From Armigeres subalbatus (taxonomy: Eukaryota > Arthropoda > Insecta > Diptera > Culicidae), in assembly GCF_024139115.2 (NCBI RefSeq), contig NC_085141.1, positions 31,573,242 to 31,637,241 of the forward strand: DNA of 64,000 nt, in the 5' to 3' direction. A model generated the notes under the pieces. It was not told the origin of the DNA, made no database searches, and saw only the letters and a list, made by a program, of their open reading frames with translations. Made by a program: the position numbers and the translations under genes. Shown one piece after another: positions 1 to 10,953 of the stretch (the stretch's first letter is position 1; each line of letters begins with the position of its first letter).

Positions 1-361
1 TCATGATGCACACTACTAATGACATAATTCTAATTGTTAAATCGCGCGGTCCAGTTTGGTAGCGGCCCGACAAAATAATTGCTGACAGATGGTTCAGCAT
101 GAATAATGTATAATGTAGTGCTCAAATCTCTAACAAAATTACTATTTATGCATTTGTGATCCATGAACCATGCGTCCAGGGTTAGTTGAGATAATTTTCA
201 ACCTGAAAGTTTAATCATCTTTCAAAAGTTTCATCTTCGATTGTTTGTTGAAATTTTTAGTCTCTTTCTTAATTTTTATTGTTTTTCAATACATTTATTT
301 GTGTTATTACTGATTTGGCTTTTTGCTACCAGCCCTGAAAACCGTGTAGAGTTGAGTTTAT
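1..361. other. AT-rich flank, nothing recognised
   Basis: I see no gene, terminal repeat or tandem array in this stretch, which runs up to the first palindromic MITE. Confidence 0.5.
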
Positions 362-524
362 AATTCTCGCTTAACTTTTCAAAAGGACCTAAGTAACATT
401 TTTTTCATGATTTAATTTGAATAGCGCAATCAACAGAAAAACATGAAAACTTTTGATTGCAGTACTCAAATTAATTCATGAAAAAAATGTTACTTAGGAC
501 CTTTTGAAAAGTTAAGCGAGAATT
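362..524. mobile_element. Palindromic MITE, family A, copy 1
   Basis: This is a 163-bp foldback. The left arm begins AATTCTCGCTTAACTTTTC and the right arm ends with its reverse complement; arms of about 55 bp surround a short loop. Two more copies lie at 20695-20855 and 62847-63009, which shows a dispersed non-autonomous family. There is no coding capacity. I could not define the target duplication, so the superfamily is open. Confidence 0.85.
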
Positions 525-2297
525 CACCACATGGCCTACTGCATTCTTGCCGTCCGCTCGCACAAAGGAAAATATTTTAATTCATAAATTATTTTGGACT
601 GTTTTTGACGTTTTTAATCATCCAACCCAATCTCTCATGATGCTGTGTAGTGAAGAAGATCGCGAAAAATCTTTCCACTTAATCGCGGTAAAAATATAAA
701 TAATGTGAGATGCCGGTCGGCGTCGTGATCAGCCGTCGCCACTGAAATGGAATTTCTGTTCACGCAAGCAAACACGCACCGGTCCAAAAATATGAGGATA
801 AAAAAACACTCTCGGGGCGCCACACGCCGATGTCGCCTCCATCGGTCGTCGCCAGGGTGGCGTGTCGTCGCCTTCGTCTCCACCGTCGATCATCCAGAAG
901 CGACCCATCAGCTATAACATTCTTCTGTGCTGTCATCAGGCAGGCGCCAATTTATCGTCGGTATTCCAGAGGATCAGTGAAGCAGGTCTTTGTGGTGAAA
1001 AGTGGATATTTTTGTTTTGATTCTGCTGGAATTTTCCTTGAGATTAAATAAATATTTATTATGTTTTTTGACGTAATGGAATGTTTGAATTAATGCGAAA
1101 TATAAATCTAACAAAACCAACTTTGTGTGGTGATATCGCTGTTGATCTCATACACTTTTATTGTTTAGATGATAAATAGTTTTCTTAAGTCATATATTGC
1201 TGATGTCTCTGTTTTAATAATATAAACCTTCTTGAGCTCTTTACATTAAAAATAAGTGTAATAAATTGATCATAATTTATAATGTTGTTATAAAACTTTA
1301 TGCTGGCATTTTTGTTATCCGGTTGTATAGCAGCAGACATTTGTAATCAATTTTATAATGAAAATACAATATTTCTTACGGCTCAGTCAAAACTTTGTAA
1401 ATTTCAGATCCACCGACGAAATCCCTAAGCAGCACTGCTCAATTTTATTAAACTCATCGCGTTCATGAAACCGCTGCTGAAGGTCATCGTTGAAAGATGG
1501 TACCTACTCCTATATGAAGCATACAAACAGGCAGTCATTATCGAATACGAAATGCGGTTACCCAGTAACAAAACCATGACGGACGCCAAACAAATTTGTC
1601 AACATTTCAAAATCTAATTTAAAATCATCCGTCCGTTAGCCGAAGAAAATCACGCGTTCTGTTGTTACGCGACCGGCCAGAGCAAATACCAAATCAACGC
1701 CTTTTGGATGAAATGAAACAAAATCCCAAGTCAACTGACCGACCATGCGTCTCCATCCATTCATATCACCAAAGCAGCCAGCGTAGGTCACACAAGCTAA
1801 TAAAGAGCGCATGGTGCGGGCGCGGTTGGTGAAACGTCGTTCAGATAGACGGACACAAATGTTGAGTGACATTCTTTCGCCTGCTGTGCTCGACTTGCTT
1901 CCTGAGGTGGTAATACACATAGGAAAAACTTTAGTGCGAAAGCTGACCAATTTAATTAAAATTAAACCCTTTCTTTATCAATAAATATTTGTAGTCACAG
2001 TGGATGAAAAACAGATTGGTCCATGTAGAGACTGCGTCAATTAATTAATTACCCAGAGCAATTCATTGAAACTTTCATCTCAAAGGGATAAATTCAACCA
2101 AATTTGAAATACACTGTCTCTACACTGAGGTGTCGATTGTATTGGGAGTGGAAAAGTCCCTGGAAAAACGGGCAACGTGTGGAGATGGGTATTGGAAAAG
2201 AACTATTTTATGGGAATTCTGATTCCCTGGACTGATTTCAACCAAATTTTGAACACAAATTCGCGATTCTGAAATTCAGGAGTATGTAGGGGGAGTG
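525..2297. other. Unassigned non-coding stretch
   Basis: Only short open frames occur (for example 1636-1950 on the minus strand, which encodes no recognised motif). Composition is mixed and I see no convincing terminal repeats or splice-flanked exon. Confidence 0.4.
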
Positions 2298-2432
2298 GGA
2301 TTTCCGGATTAACTTATACGGCTGATCAAGGTGACGATGGATGGGTTATGTGCGTATTTCGCACATAACTTGCAAGAATCCTACATCTGACTGAAGAGAG
2401 AAGCAAAGCGGATTGGACTAACGAGTGGTCAC
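2298..2432 (+). pseudogene. Relict of a non-LTR reverse transcriptase
   Basis: Two short blocks match the LINE at 50-53 kb. Positions 2298-2362 correspond to its segment near 52016-52080 (the LIKATMDRVMC region), and 2363-2432 to its segment near 52262-52335 (the LKREAKRIGL region). The roughly 180 bases between them, including the FADD catalytic motif, are missing. It is a small internally deleted fragment. Confidence 0.7.
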
Positions 2433-2979
2433 CAAAAAACGGGAATTTCAATACTTCAATATTTTCCTATGAGAACATTAATGCTTTCAGAGAAATATTT
2501 CCATATGTAAATGAATCCTTAGAACATTCAGAAAATTGTTGCCCACACACTTGTACACCAACATGCTCAGTTATTTAAAAAATACCGTCGTCGGTAATTG
2601 GCCTCTTCCCCTATGCTGTGCTGCTGTTCTAAAGCAGCAAAAGTCTGCGAAACACTAAAAACAAGAGAACATGGAGAAACTAATGCATACTTCGTTTGAA
2701 GAGCCATTTCTCATCAAAATGAATAAATCAAGTATCCATGTAGTTTTTTTTTCAAATCAACATGAAAACAAAAAAATCTACCCTCACAATATCGAACTTA
2801 ATTGCGTGGAAAAGTATGCAACCTTTAGACAACTAATATAAACTGAAGCTCAAGTAGGCACAATGCAAACCACAACTCCAAAATGATTCACATTATTAGC
2901 AATCAAAGCAATCGCGCAATGCTTCGACGGCCACATGTATTGAACTATTAAGGACAGTCATCACGGAAACCAAGCTTGA
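2433..2979. other. Unassigned non-coding stretch
   Basis: AT-rich sequence with no open frame, terminal repeat or tandem array that I can support. Confidence 0.4.
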
Positions 2980-3144
2980 AAGTACTAGCGTTTTCTAGGG
3001 CACACCACTCAATACAGGAGCAACGCACAACTGTCATTTTAATTATTTCACAAATGTTACGACGCAGCAAATTTGAAATAAAAAGATGACAGTTGTGCAT
3101 TGCTTCCGTATTGAGTGGTGTGCCCTTGAAAACGCAAGTGCTTT
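2980..3144. mobile_element. Foldback element with arms of about 58 bp
   Basis: The left arm 2980-3037 and right arm 3086-3144 are imperfect inverted repeats sharing GGGCACACCACTCAATAC and CACAACTGTCAT, around a loop of about 50 bp. A related segment (ATGACAGTTGT followed by CTTGAAAAC) is inside the element at 26690-26903, so the sequence is dispersed. No coding capacity. Confidence 0.75.
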
Positions 3145-3288
3145 TAAATTGTGCTGTTCAAAGTGTCTCCCACTTGCCTACCTACAGCCAGATTACACTC
3201 CACATTTGGTGATCCTGCCAACTGCACCATCAGAATCGGAAACCAGACATTCAGCTCCCAAGAGATAGCCAGCTATACAAATCAATTA

Positions 3289-3470
3289 CACCCAGGTTTT
3301 TTTTACAGGGTTTGGTTTTGGTCGTTTAAGACCTTCAGGGTCAAATGAGTTAACCCCACCAAAAAATTCACAAAAAATCAAAGAAAATTCAAGGGGTATT
3401 TGAAAAGCTGTAAAAGTTCAGGTTAACCGAGAAATTAATGAATTCCAACCGCGTAAAAAAAACCTGGGTG
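3289..3470. mobile_element. TA-flanked MITE, family B, copy 1
   Basis: The terminal inverted repeat starts CACCCAGGTTTTTTTTAC and is flanked by TA on both sides (3287-3288 and 3471-3472), as expected of a Tc1/mariner-type target duplication. A second copy in opposite orientation is at 35233-35423. It is 182 bp long with no ORF. Confidence 0.85.
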
Positions 3471-3805
3471 TACAAGGAATACTCCCAGGATCTATTGGGA
3501 TGGGAAGCATTAAGGAACAGAAAACGGAATGATCACGTACAACAGTTTGAACACAGAAGATGACTTTTTGGACTCTTCGGTGGTATTTCAACCACCACCG
3601 TTTGATTATTGGCAAAAGCAATTATCTGTCGTTATAGGAAACGAGTCGTTTTCAAGTTTCGTTATCCTTCCACAAATGAGTTTGGAAAACTCTACTGTAG
3701 TGGCAGAATCATAGTAGGCAAATATTGAGATGTCAGATAGTGAGAACCAACACTTAATTATTGTAACACAGAACACTCAAAGACACCGAATAAAACAGAC
3801 GTTAT

Positions 3806-5399
3806 CCAGCTTTTTACGCTAGCCATAAACTAAATAGGGGGTGATTCAATCATGACAGATGCTGTGTACAGAAGTTTGTAGGAGCATCGCAGTAGACTTT
3901 GATTTTGGATTGTTTTGTTATCTGTCATAAATTTTCACAAATGGGTGATTGTTTATAAATCACGGTAACGTAATTTGGGTCTACAACTATTATATATTTT
4001 TTCCATTCTAGCGAGTCTGGCGATACGAAATAGAAAAATTGTACGAATTTGATGTTTACAATGAATTACTTGGGTGCGGCAGGAACCCAAGTCTTTTGTG
4101 CTCTACGGTTCCTTAATTTAATCGGCAAGGACTATGTTCTTTGCTGTCAACGATTGTGATGAATTTGTCATTACCTATTTGAAAGCCTACGAATGGAGGT
4201 TTTATGTTACTCTAACTCTCCACGAATCTTCGTCAGGGCATCTGCTGGATCAACCAGTGCGTCAATGAAGATATTCATATATTATAGACCTATATTAGCC
4301 ATACAAACAGTCCATCAAATATATGTATCAACTACTCGTGAATATTGCGCCCCACCGTAATGTTCTACTGATAATTTCGAAAAGTCTGAGTCTGATATGA
4401 GTCTTTGGCTCTTTCGATTGACACCACGAAGATAACGAGCGGACCACACCAATTTTACGAATACTTTGTCCTACTGCATCAAAAGTCATATTCCCAAATA
4501 AATTTCTCGAAAATTTCATAGAAAAATAGAACGTTGTGAGGGATATACATAATGTCTGAAGCATCGTGCTCTTTTCATGTGCTTGGAATGTGGACGAATA
4601 AAATTTGAATTCCGCAGTACGATTGTGTCTCACATATTCCGTCCCACATTAGTCGTAGGATTGAAGCTTTCTTGATGAACCATTTCCACCGAACCTAAAA
4701 TGGTTAGAAAATTTAAGGTAGCGAAAAAAATGAATTGAGAAGAACAATTTTATAATTGAATGTTGGATCTTTCGAGCGATAATGGAAACTTTTGAAGTTT
4801 CATTGACGAGCTCGGTGGTCTAGTGGCTATCGCTTCTGTCTTATAAGCAGGAGATCGTGGGTTCGATTCCAGGCCTCGTCCCTTTCCTACTTTGTATTTC
4901 TATCTAAGTTCTTTCTGTGTTTCACGTTATACCAAAACGATTTCTACTGTTATAACCTTCCACACAATCCAAAAACCTCCCGTGGCACCTATGAGAGGTC
5001 GTAGAGTTCTCTGCATCTTACTTAAGTAGGTGTCCAACAAACCATCCTTCCCCTTCCTCAGCATTCGCAAGGACGTGGCCAGGATAGATCTCGACTATTG
5101 GAGACTGCATTGCTGCCATCTAAGAGTTAGTGATTCGTCCCAAATCAATATCTGTGGTAACGGATGAAAGTGATGCTACTCTCATACAATAGTCTTGGTT
5201 TGTACCACCTACGAATTTGTGCGAAATGCTAAATGCTAATGCTAATGCTAATAAAAACTTTTTAAGTTTCATTGTAAACAAACATTTTTCATCATAGTAC
5301 AGCATACTTTGATCTATGCAAGGCAAATTTATGGTGGACAACGCTAATGTCAAAAGGGGTGATTCAAAAATTATAGCTATGGACAGGATAAAAAGCTGG
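3806..5399. mobile_element. TIR element inserted in the 5' LTR
   Basis: The terminal repeats begin CCAGCTTTTTA at both ends and remain similar for roughly 40 bp, including GGGGTGATTCA in inverted orientation. Dinucleotide AT at 3804-3805 and 5400-5401 looks like the target duplication, because removing one copy restores the 3' LTR sequence. It is 1594 bp including a nested SINE, about 1.1 kb without it. I recognise no transposase, so it is probably non-autonomous. Confidence 0.82.
4806..5254 (+). mobile_element. tRNA-derived SINE nested in the TIR element
   Basis: A tRNA-like head has a pol III B box GGTTCGATTCC at 4860-4870 and an A-box-like TAGTGGCTATCG upstream. The body is about 350 bp and the tail is a short AATGCT repeat. 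A 20-bp target duplication with one mismatch flanks it (4786-4805 and 5255-5274). It differs in body and tail from the AAG-tailed SINEs elsewhere in the window, so it is a second SINE family. Confidence 0.85.
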
Positions 5400-5519
5400 A
5401 TACATGAATGCTCCCTTGTTACTTCAATTTTAGAAGTAGGATAAACCTGGAACTCTGAACCTGTAAAGTTGTAAAGATTTTTTTTTATCTGGCGCTACAG
5501 AAGTTTTTTTTTTCAAGAC

Positions 5520-6224
5520 CAGAAATGTTTCAATCAGGCGTCATCCAAATGTTTCTGCACCCTGAGGATGTACGAAATTTAATTCCCGAGTTCAATCCAA
5601 AAATGACAGCAACAGAAAAATGGTTACGGAAGATTGAAAGTTTAGGAAGTATGTACGGTTGGGATGAACGTGCTGCACTTCATCATGCAGTAATGCGATA
5701 ACAGTTATAATCAAGTATATAATCAATGGTTTATTGGACTTTAATTTGAGGATGGCTCTGAGTCCTATGAAATTTGCTGATGTGGAATCATTCCTGGATC
5801 CAATCTTACGTTATGAAAACTAGATGCAGATCCCTACAAGAATCAAGTAACAGAAGTTGTTATCCATGCGGTATCAATGAAGAACAATGTTCTACACGAG
5901 TAATACAACACAATCACGGTAGGGTTAGCATAGAAAAAGTATATTTCAACATTTTAATAAGAATTAATAATCATTTAATTTAATCAGATGCTTTATTTGA
6001 TACAGGTAGTCCTATATGTTTAATCAAAAGTAGTTTTGTTTCAGATAAAATTCAATATCATAAAACATTTTCAAATTCATATGTAGGTTTAAATAATTCA
6101 AAACTGAATATTTTAGGTATTTTTGATTCAGAAATTGTAATTGATGATTATATTTATAATTTGCAGTTCAAGATTGTGCCAGATTCCACAATGCGCCCGA
6201 TGTGTATTTTGGGATCGGATTTCG
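5520..6224 (+). pseudogene. gypsy gag and protease remnants
   Basis: The first part reads as gag-like protein (for example the WLRKIES stretch near 5620) but is broken by stops and frameshifts around 5700-5790. From about 5985 a retropepsin-like segment has the active-site triad motif DTGS followed by a strand ending ILGSDF, as in Ty3/gypsy proteases. The frame is cut at 6225 by the TTAA insertion and resumes at 7888. Confidence 0.75.
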
Positions 6225-7623
6225 TTAAGGTGAAGGTGGGTTGAGTACCAAAACAAAGCTTTGAAAGTATTGGTACAATAAAAACTGTCATATACTATAG
6301 TAGTATTGGTATCGTATTTATAGAAACATAAAATATTAGTAGGGTGGTTCAAAAAACGACCCAGCTCCAACACGCTCACTCGATTCCGTCCCATGCTCCG
6401 AGTGTCCTCCAAAAACCGAATTGAACAAAAACTGGTTGAGCACAAGCCGGTTCAAGTTTGTATGAAAACTAGTATGGGAAACTAAACCTTTCATTACACT
6501 GGCTACAGCGCCTCCTCGAACGCTGGTGAAAAGAGAACCCACACAGCTGAAAGCAACATTCTAAAAACTTCACTGAACGAAAATCGCACCGCAGGAAAGA
6601 TCCATTGATTACGTAACGCAAAAAAATATCATTTTATACCCCGCTCACCCCCCCGTCACACTTTTTGTATGAAGTATCTGCTCCTGGTGCAATAGATATC
6701 ACAGACAAATTTTGGCTATTTTGTTGAAGCACACATTTCTGTTGCCACACTGATGCCTTCTGAGAAGCCTAATTATCATGCTAAAGACACGCAACCTCGA
6801 TTGAAATCGACTTCTAACTATTGGAACGACCATTAAATATGAATTGTCTACAGAGTTAAAGCTCTTGAATATTTTATCCATTCATATGGTCTCCCCCCTC
6901 GCCGGCGCCCAATGACGGAGCGCCACAATCAGAATAATGTAAAACTCAACCTCGCCATATCAACTGTCATACAAACCTGTAACGACCTGTGCACGGTAAG
7001 CCTCTGTTCAAACCAGCCCAAACCATCGGATGACACCCAAATTATAAATCATAATCGACTGAGCATGGCGGAGCAAAATTATTTTTTGAACCACCCTAGT
7101 TATTAGTTTGCTGCTGCCGGTGCCGTTGTTTACATTCGCTCCGCGATCAGTTTTTAATGGTTTTTTTCGGGCAAAAATAGCAGTTTATATTAAGTTTTCG
7201 GTGCAAACAAGTGACTGATTTCGAAAAGTGATGTTTAATTTGCATTCCATCAACATTTTGGGCTGCTCATGTGCGGAGAAGTGAGTTAAAACTTGATTTT
7301 TTAGTGCCCTTTGAGAAGAAGTGAAGTGCAGTGATGAACCCACCAAATCGCGAACGGCTAATAAATCGGCACGAAATTGCTGATTTATGATATTATTCGA
7401 GCTGAAATACATAAAACTCTTTGGATAAACATGTTCATTATCACGGGAAGTGAATAAATATGCTGTGAACAGGTTAGTAATTTGAATATTTAACTTTTGT
7501 TCGATGCTGTTCGGTGCATTCGAATGTTGGTGGGAGAGGAGTGCGGGAGGTGTGGGGTTGACCCGTGGGAGGTTCGGTGCCATATTGACTGCCATCGTGG
7601 TACTCCTCCATCTATGTCCTTAA
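6225..7623. mobile_element. TTAA-flanked element in the protease-RT region
   Basis: TTAA occurs at 6225-6228 and 7620-7623. The sequences just inside are imperfect inverted repeats (TTAAGGTGAAGG and TTAAGGACATAG, both reaching GAGTACCA). TTAA duplication is typical of piggyBac-like transposition. Together with the next TTAA element it exactly interrupts the gypsy frame, which is continuous if both are removed. It holds a nested 757-bp element and has no transposase ORF. Confidence 0.62.
6341..7097. mobile_element. 757-bp TIR element nested in the TTAA element
   Basis: Perfect 16-bp terminal inverted repeats AGGGTGGTTCAAAAAA lie at 6341-6356 and 7082-7097. AGT flanks both ends (6338-6340 and 7098-7100), suggesting a 3-bp target duplication. 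Contained ORFs are short and match no transposase I know, so it is a non-autonomous element; a 3-bp duplication would fit PIF/Harbinger, but that is inference. Confidence 0.82.
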
Positions 7624-7883
7624 GGTGACTCGGGGAAGCACTACACACCGTGTTATTTTTCCTATCTTTTGTCTCTTTCTAGCATTATCACCTCGTAACT
7701 TTGGAGCGGCATATTTCGGTTTTTAGTTGTTTGATGTAACTGTAAATGTATCAGCATGTAGATGGAGAGTAAGCACGCGCCGCCGATACTTTTTCAAAAT
7801 CATATTTGTTGTAGAAAAAAAATTAAGCATTCAATGATGAAAATGATGACGATTTGATGATTGTTTGTGCTTCCCGTATCCCC
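7624..7883. mobile_element. Small TTAA MITE
   Basis: Flanked by TTAA at 7620-7623 and 7884-7887. Its ends are imperfect inverted repeats, GGTGACTCGGGGAAGCAC on the left and the complement of GTGCTTCCCGTATCCCC on the right. At 260 bp with no ORF it fits a piggyBac-type MITE that landed beside the previous TTAA element. Confidence 0.75.
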
Positions 7884-7887
7884 TTAA

Positions 7888-10500
7888 GCGCAATAACTTG
7901 ATAGTTGGGTATGACGGTCGAACATTGCAATTTGCAGTCAAAAACCAATTAATTACAGAAGCTTCTTCGAAGTCGGTGACTTGTGCAGATTATCCACTGT
8001 TTGAAATTAACAATATAGAGGTAAGTACAGACACATTTTTGAAAACTGACGTGGATCTATTAGATATTGGTGATAACGGAACTTCATTAACGGATATACG
8101 AAGCATCAAATCTCTATTCCTTGATAAATATAACAACAGTCGTTTAACCGCCATCTAATTCAGATTTATGTTATACAATGAATATTGAACTAACAGATAA
8201 ACGACCATTCAATTTTTCACCGCGACGATTGTCACATAGCCAAAAAATAGAAGTTAAATCTCAAATTGATAAATTATTGAAAGATGGTGTTATTAAAGAA
8301 AGTAATTCACCTTACGCTAGTCGAACAGTTTTAGTAAAGAAAAGGATAAATCATGGAGAATGTGTGTGGATTACAGGAATTGAACAAGATTACCGTTAAA
8401 GATAGATACCCTTTGCCGATAATTGAAGAACAATTGGACAGTTTAAAGAATAAAAATATTTTACTACATTAGATTTAAAGAACGGTTACCACCATCTTCA
8501 TATTGATAAAACTCACAAAAATTTACTGCTTTTGTAACACATGTAGGCCAGTTTGAATACACACGCGTTCCGTTCGGACTATTGGGCCAAACACAATTGA
8601 TACGTTTGCGTGCGTTTTGACAGTTTTCCCATGGGAAAACTGTCAAAACGCACGCAAACGTATCAATTGTGTTTGGCCCATATGTAACGCCCCTTCTGCG
8701 TTTATGAGATTTATAAATATAGTATTCCGGCATCTTTTAAAAATAGGCAAATATAAAATTTATATGGACGATATATTAATCGCAACTGAAACAGTTGAAG
8801 AACACTTGGGAATTTTGAAAGAAGTTTTTCAAACTTTGAATAAAAATCATTTGCTACTACAATTGAGCAAATGTTCATTTCGTAAAACTAGAATTGAATA
8901 TCTTGGATATAAAATTGATGAATCAGGTATTCGACCAAGTGATAGACACATTGAATGTATTAAAAAAATTCCATTTCCCAAAAACATCCATGATGTGAAT
9001 AAATTAATTGGTTTGGCCAGTTACATCAGAAAATTTATCGCGAATTTCTCAATTATTGCAAAACCTTTATATGATTTATTGAAAAGAGATAAAAAAGAAA
9101 TGCATTTCAAAGAATCAGAATTCAGAGCATTTGAAACACTAAGAGATAAATTAATAGCTGACCCCGTTTTGAAAGTATATTCTCCTTATGCCAGAACAGA
9201 ACTTCACACTGACTCCAGTTCTCATGGATTCGGTGGTGTTCTGATGCAAGAGCAAAAAGATGGAAAGTTGCATCCAATTATGTATTATAGTCAAAGAACA
9301 AATAGTCATGAAGCAAAATTACATTCATTTGAGTTGGAAACACTAGCAGTGGTCAACTCTATTAAGAGATTTCATATTTATTTGCAGGGAATCAAGTTTA
9401 CTATTGTTACTGATTGTATTGCTTTAAAAGAAACTTTAAAAAAGAAAGATATTAATTTTAAAATAGCACGATGGGAGATTTTTCTATCAGAATATGATTA
9501 TGACATAATACCCAGAAATTCAACACTCATGAAACACGCTGATGTTTTATCTAGAATTCCAGAATTATTCTCAATAAGAGAATGAAAGTAATTCTTTTGA
9601 ACGGGCTATAATTGCAAGTCAAGTTCAGGATTCTAATATAGAAGCAATTCGTCAATTGTTAGAAACAAGAGAACACAAAGATTTTGAATTAAGAAATGGA
9701 ATTGTGTACAAGAAAACCAAACGAAGCCGCTTGTTGTTTTATGTTCCCAAAAATATGATTGATCAAGTTTTATAAATGTATCATGACAATTTTGGGCAGT
9801 TTGGCACTGAAAAGGTATATGAAAATTTTTTTTTTTTGGTTTCCCAAAATGAAACTAGTCTCAGACCGCGGAAGCTGTTATACATCAAATAGTTTTAAAG
9901 AATTTATAAATGACATCAATATTAAACATATTCTTACAGCTACTGCTTGCCCTCAAGCCAATGGTCAGGTGGAGAGGTTCAACAGGGTACTAACTCCAGT
10001 TTAAGCCAAATTAGTAGACTCGAATCCTAGCAAAGGTTTTACTCCTATTTGGCAAGATGCAGAAAATTTTATTTATAATTCTTTTTGTGGATCGATAGCT
10101 AATACTCCTTCATAAGTTTTATTCGGAATTAATCAACGTTACTCAGCTAATGTAGATATTGAAAATGTTTTAAATGCAAACACAGAAATGCAAAGAGATT
10201 TGACGAAAATTCGCGAAAAAGCTATAGCGGTTAACGAAGCCGTTCAAATTTACAATAAAAAGCAATATGACTCTAAATGTAAAACCACATCAGTTTATCA
10301 AGAAGGTGATCTTGTATATATACCACATCATTCGAATTCCGGTGGGTCGTCAAAACTGAAACCGCATTACAAAGGACCAAATAAGGCGAATAAAAGGCGA
10401 ATAATCGTTATGTTATCAGTGACATAGATGGATACCAACTATCTCGTCTGCCATTCACGGGTATATTTGATCCAACCAAAATGAAATTATGGAGAGCGGA
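7888..10500 (+). pseudogene. gypsy pol: reverse transcriptase, RNase H, integrase
   Basis: The longest intact frame ends at 9585. It shows the RT core with YMDDI near 8760, the connection region, and an RNase H domain with HTDSS near 9207 and the HADVLSRI tail near 9540. Integrase follows from about 9600 and keeps SDRGSCYTS and the PQANGQVER region near 9950, but the segment with the first catalytic Asp seems deleted near 9835. Stops occur at 10003 and near 10113. The C-terminal part with a GDLVYIP motif runs to about 10500. A 98-bp palindrome at 8583 breaks the RT domain, so the open frame that seems to start at 8617 begins inside that insertion and is not a real start. Confidence 0.92.
8583..8680. 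mobile_element. 98-bp perfect palindromic insertion in gypsy RT
   Basis: Two 49-bp arms are exact reverse complements with no spacer; the centre is TCCCATGGGA. TAT flanks both sides (8580-8582 and 8681-8683). Removing the palindrome and one TAT restores an uninterrupted RT reading frame, which proves it is an insertion. It is the tiniest MITE here and has a hairpin-only structure. Confidence 0.93.
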
Positions 10501-10556
10501 AGTCGATCAGACATAGTGCACATCGGGGGCGATGTGTTTGATCAGGATAGCCGAGC

Positions 10557-10686
10557 TGTAGTGACAGCATCATAGTAGGCTATTTTTGAGATGTCAGATA
10601 GTGAGACACTTAATTATTGAAACGCAGAACACTAAAAGACACCGAATAAAGCAGACGTTATACATGGATGCTCTCATGTTACTTTA
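10557..10686 (+). repeat. 3' LTR of the gypsy element
   Basis: This 130-bp copy starts TGTAGTGACAG and ends GTTACTTTA, matching the 5' LTR outside its insertion. It contains AATAAA within GACACCGAATAAAGCAG, a plausible polyadenylation signal. The target duplication CTAC follows at 10687. Confidence 0.9.
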
Positions 10687-10690
10687 CTAC

Positions 10691-10945
10691 AAAATTGACC
10701 GAGGACGTCCAATCATTCCCCCCGGAGAAGTTACGCCTGGACCCTTCCGACCAACCAGCAAAGGCAGCATAGCCGCCCTTGCCAACACATCATCTCACCA
10801 TCGAGTCCCCACGCCATCGTGTCACCAAGTCAGCAGTCTTGGAGGAGGTTGAACCCGTTAGCCAGGTATTGCAGCATAGGCAGATTTAATTTTTAAATAG
10901 GGTTCGATTAGCCAACGAGCAGTTAGTCTTCGTTGAGTAGGAAGA
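10691..10945. other. Spacer between the gypsy and hAT-like elements
   Basis: A GC-richer stretch with a short open frame on the plus strand (to 10849). I do not recognise the product and see no terminal repeat. Confidence 0.4.
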
Positions 10946-10953
10946 GATAGTTA

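Larger units (their letters stand above)
3696..5426 (+). repeat. 5' LTR of the gypsy element, split by an insertion
   Basis: The parts 3696-3805 and 5402-5426 together align with the 3' LTR at 10557-10686. The shared blocks include ATCATAGTAGGC, GAGATGTCAGATAGTGAGA and GACACCGAATAAA. The two LTRs differ at many positions, which points to an old insertion. Confidence 0.88.
3696..10686 (+). mobile_element. Defective Ty3/gypsy LTR retrotransposon
   Basis: Short LTRs starting TGTAGTG flank a broken gag-pro-pol. The 5' LTR is 3696-5426, interrupted by a 1.6-kb element, so about 135 bp net; the 3' LTR is 10557-10686. A 4-bp target duplication CTAC lies at 3692-3695 and 10687-10690, so the ends are well defined. 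Internal order is gag-like sequence, aspartic protease, reverse transcriptase, RNase H and integrase, which is the Ty3/gypsy order. Stops, frameshifts, deletions and at least three separate insertions disable it. A possible primer-binding site, TGGCGCTACAG, sits at 5490, about 60 bp past the LTR, but this is uncertain. Confidence 0.93.

Noticed and set aside
1636..1950. 104-codon minus-strand open frame
   Set aside because: No recognised domain, no splice context and an implausible mix of residues. Kept as unassigned sequence.
7185..7595. 136-codon minus-strand frame in the TTAA element
   Set aside because: It has no transposase motif such as a DDD or DDE signature and is probably a chance frame in a non-autonomous element.
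8617..8682. ATG start of the 322-codon gypsy RT frame
   Set aside because: The ATG lies inside the 98-bp palindromic insertion; the true RT sequence continues upstream of 8580.
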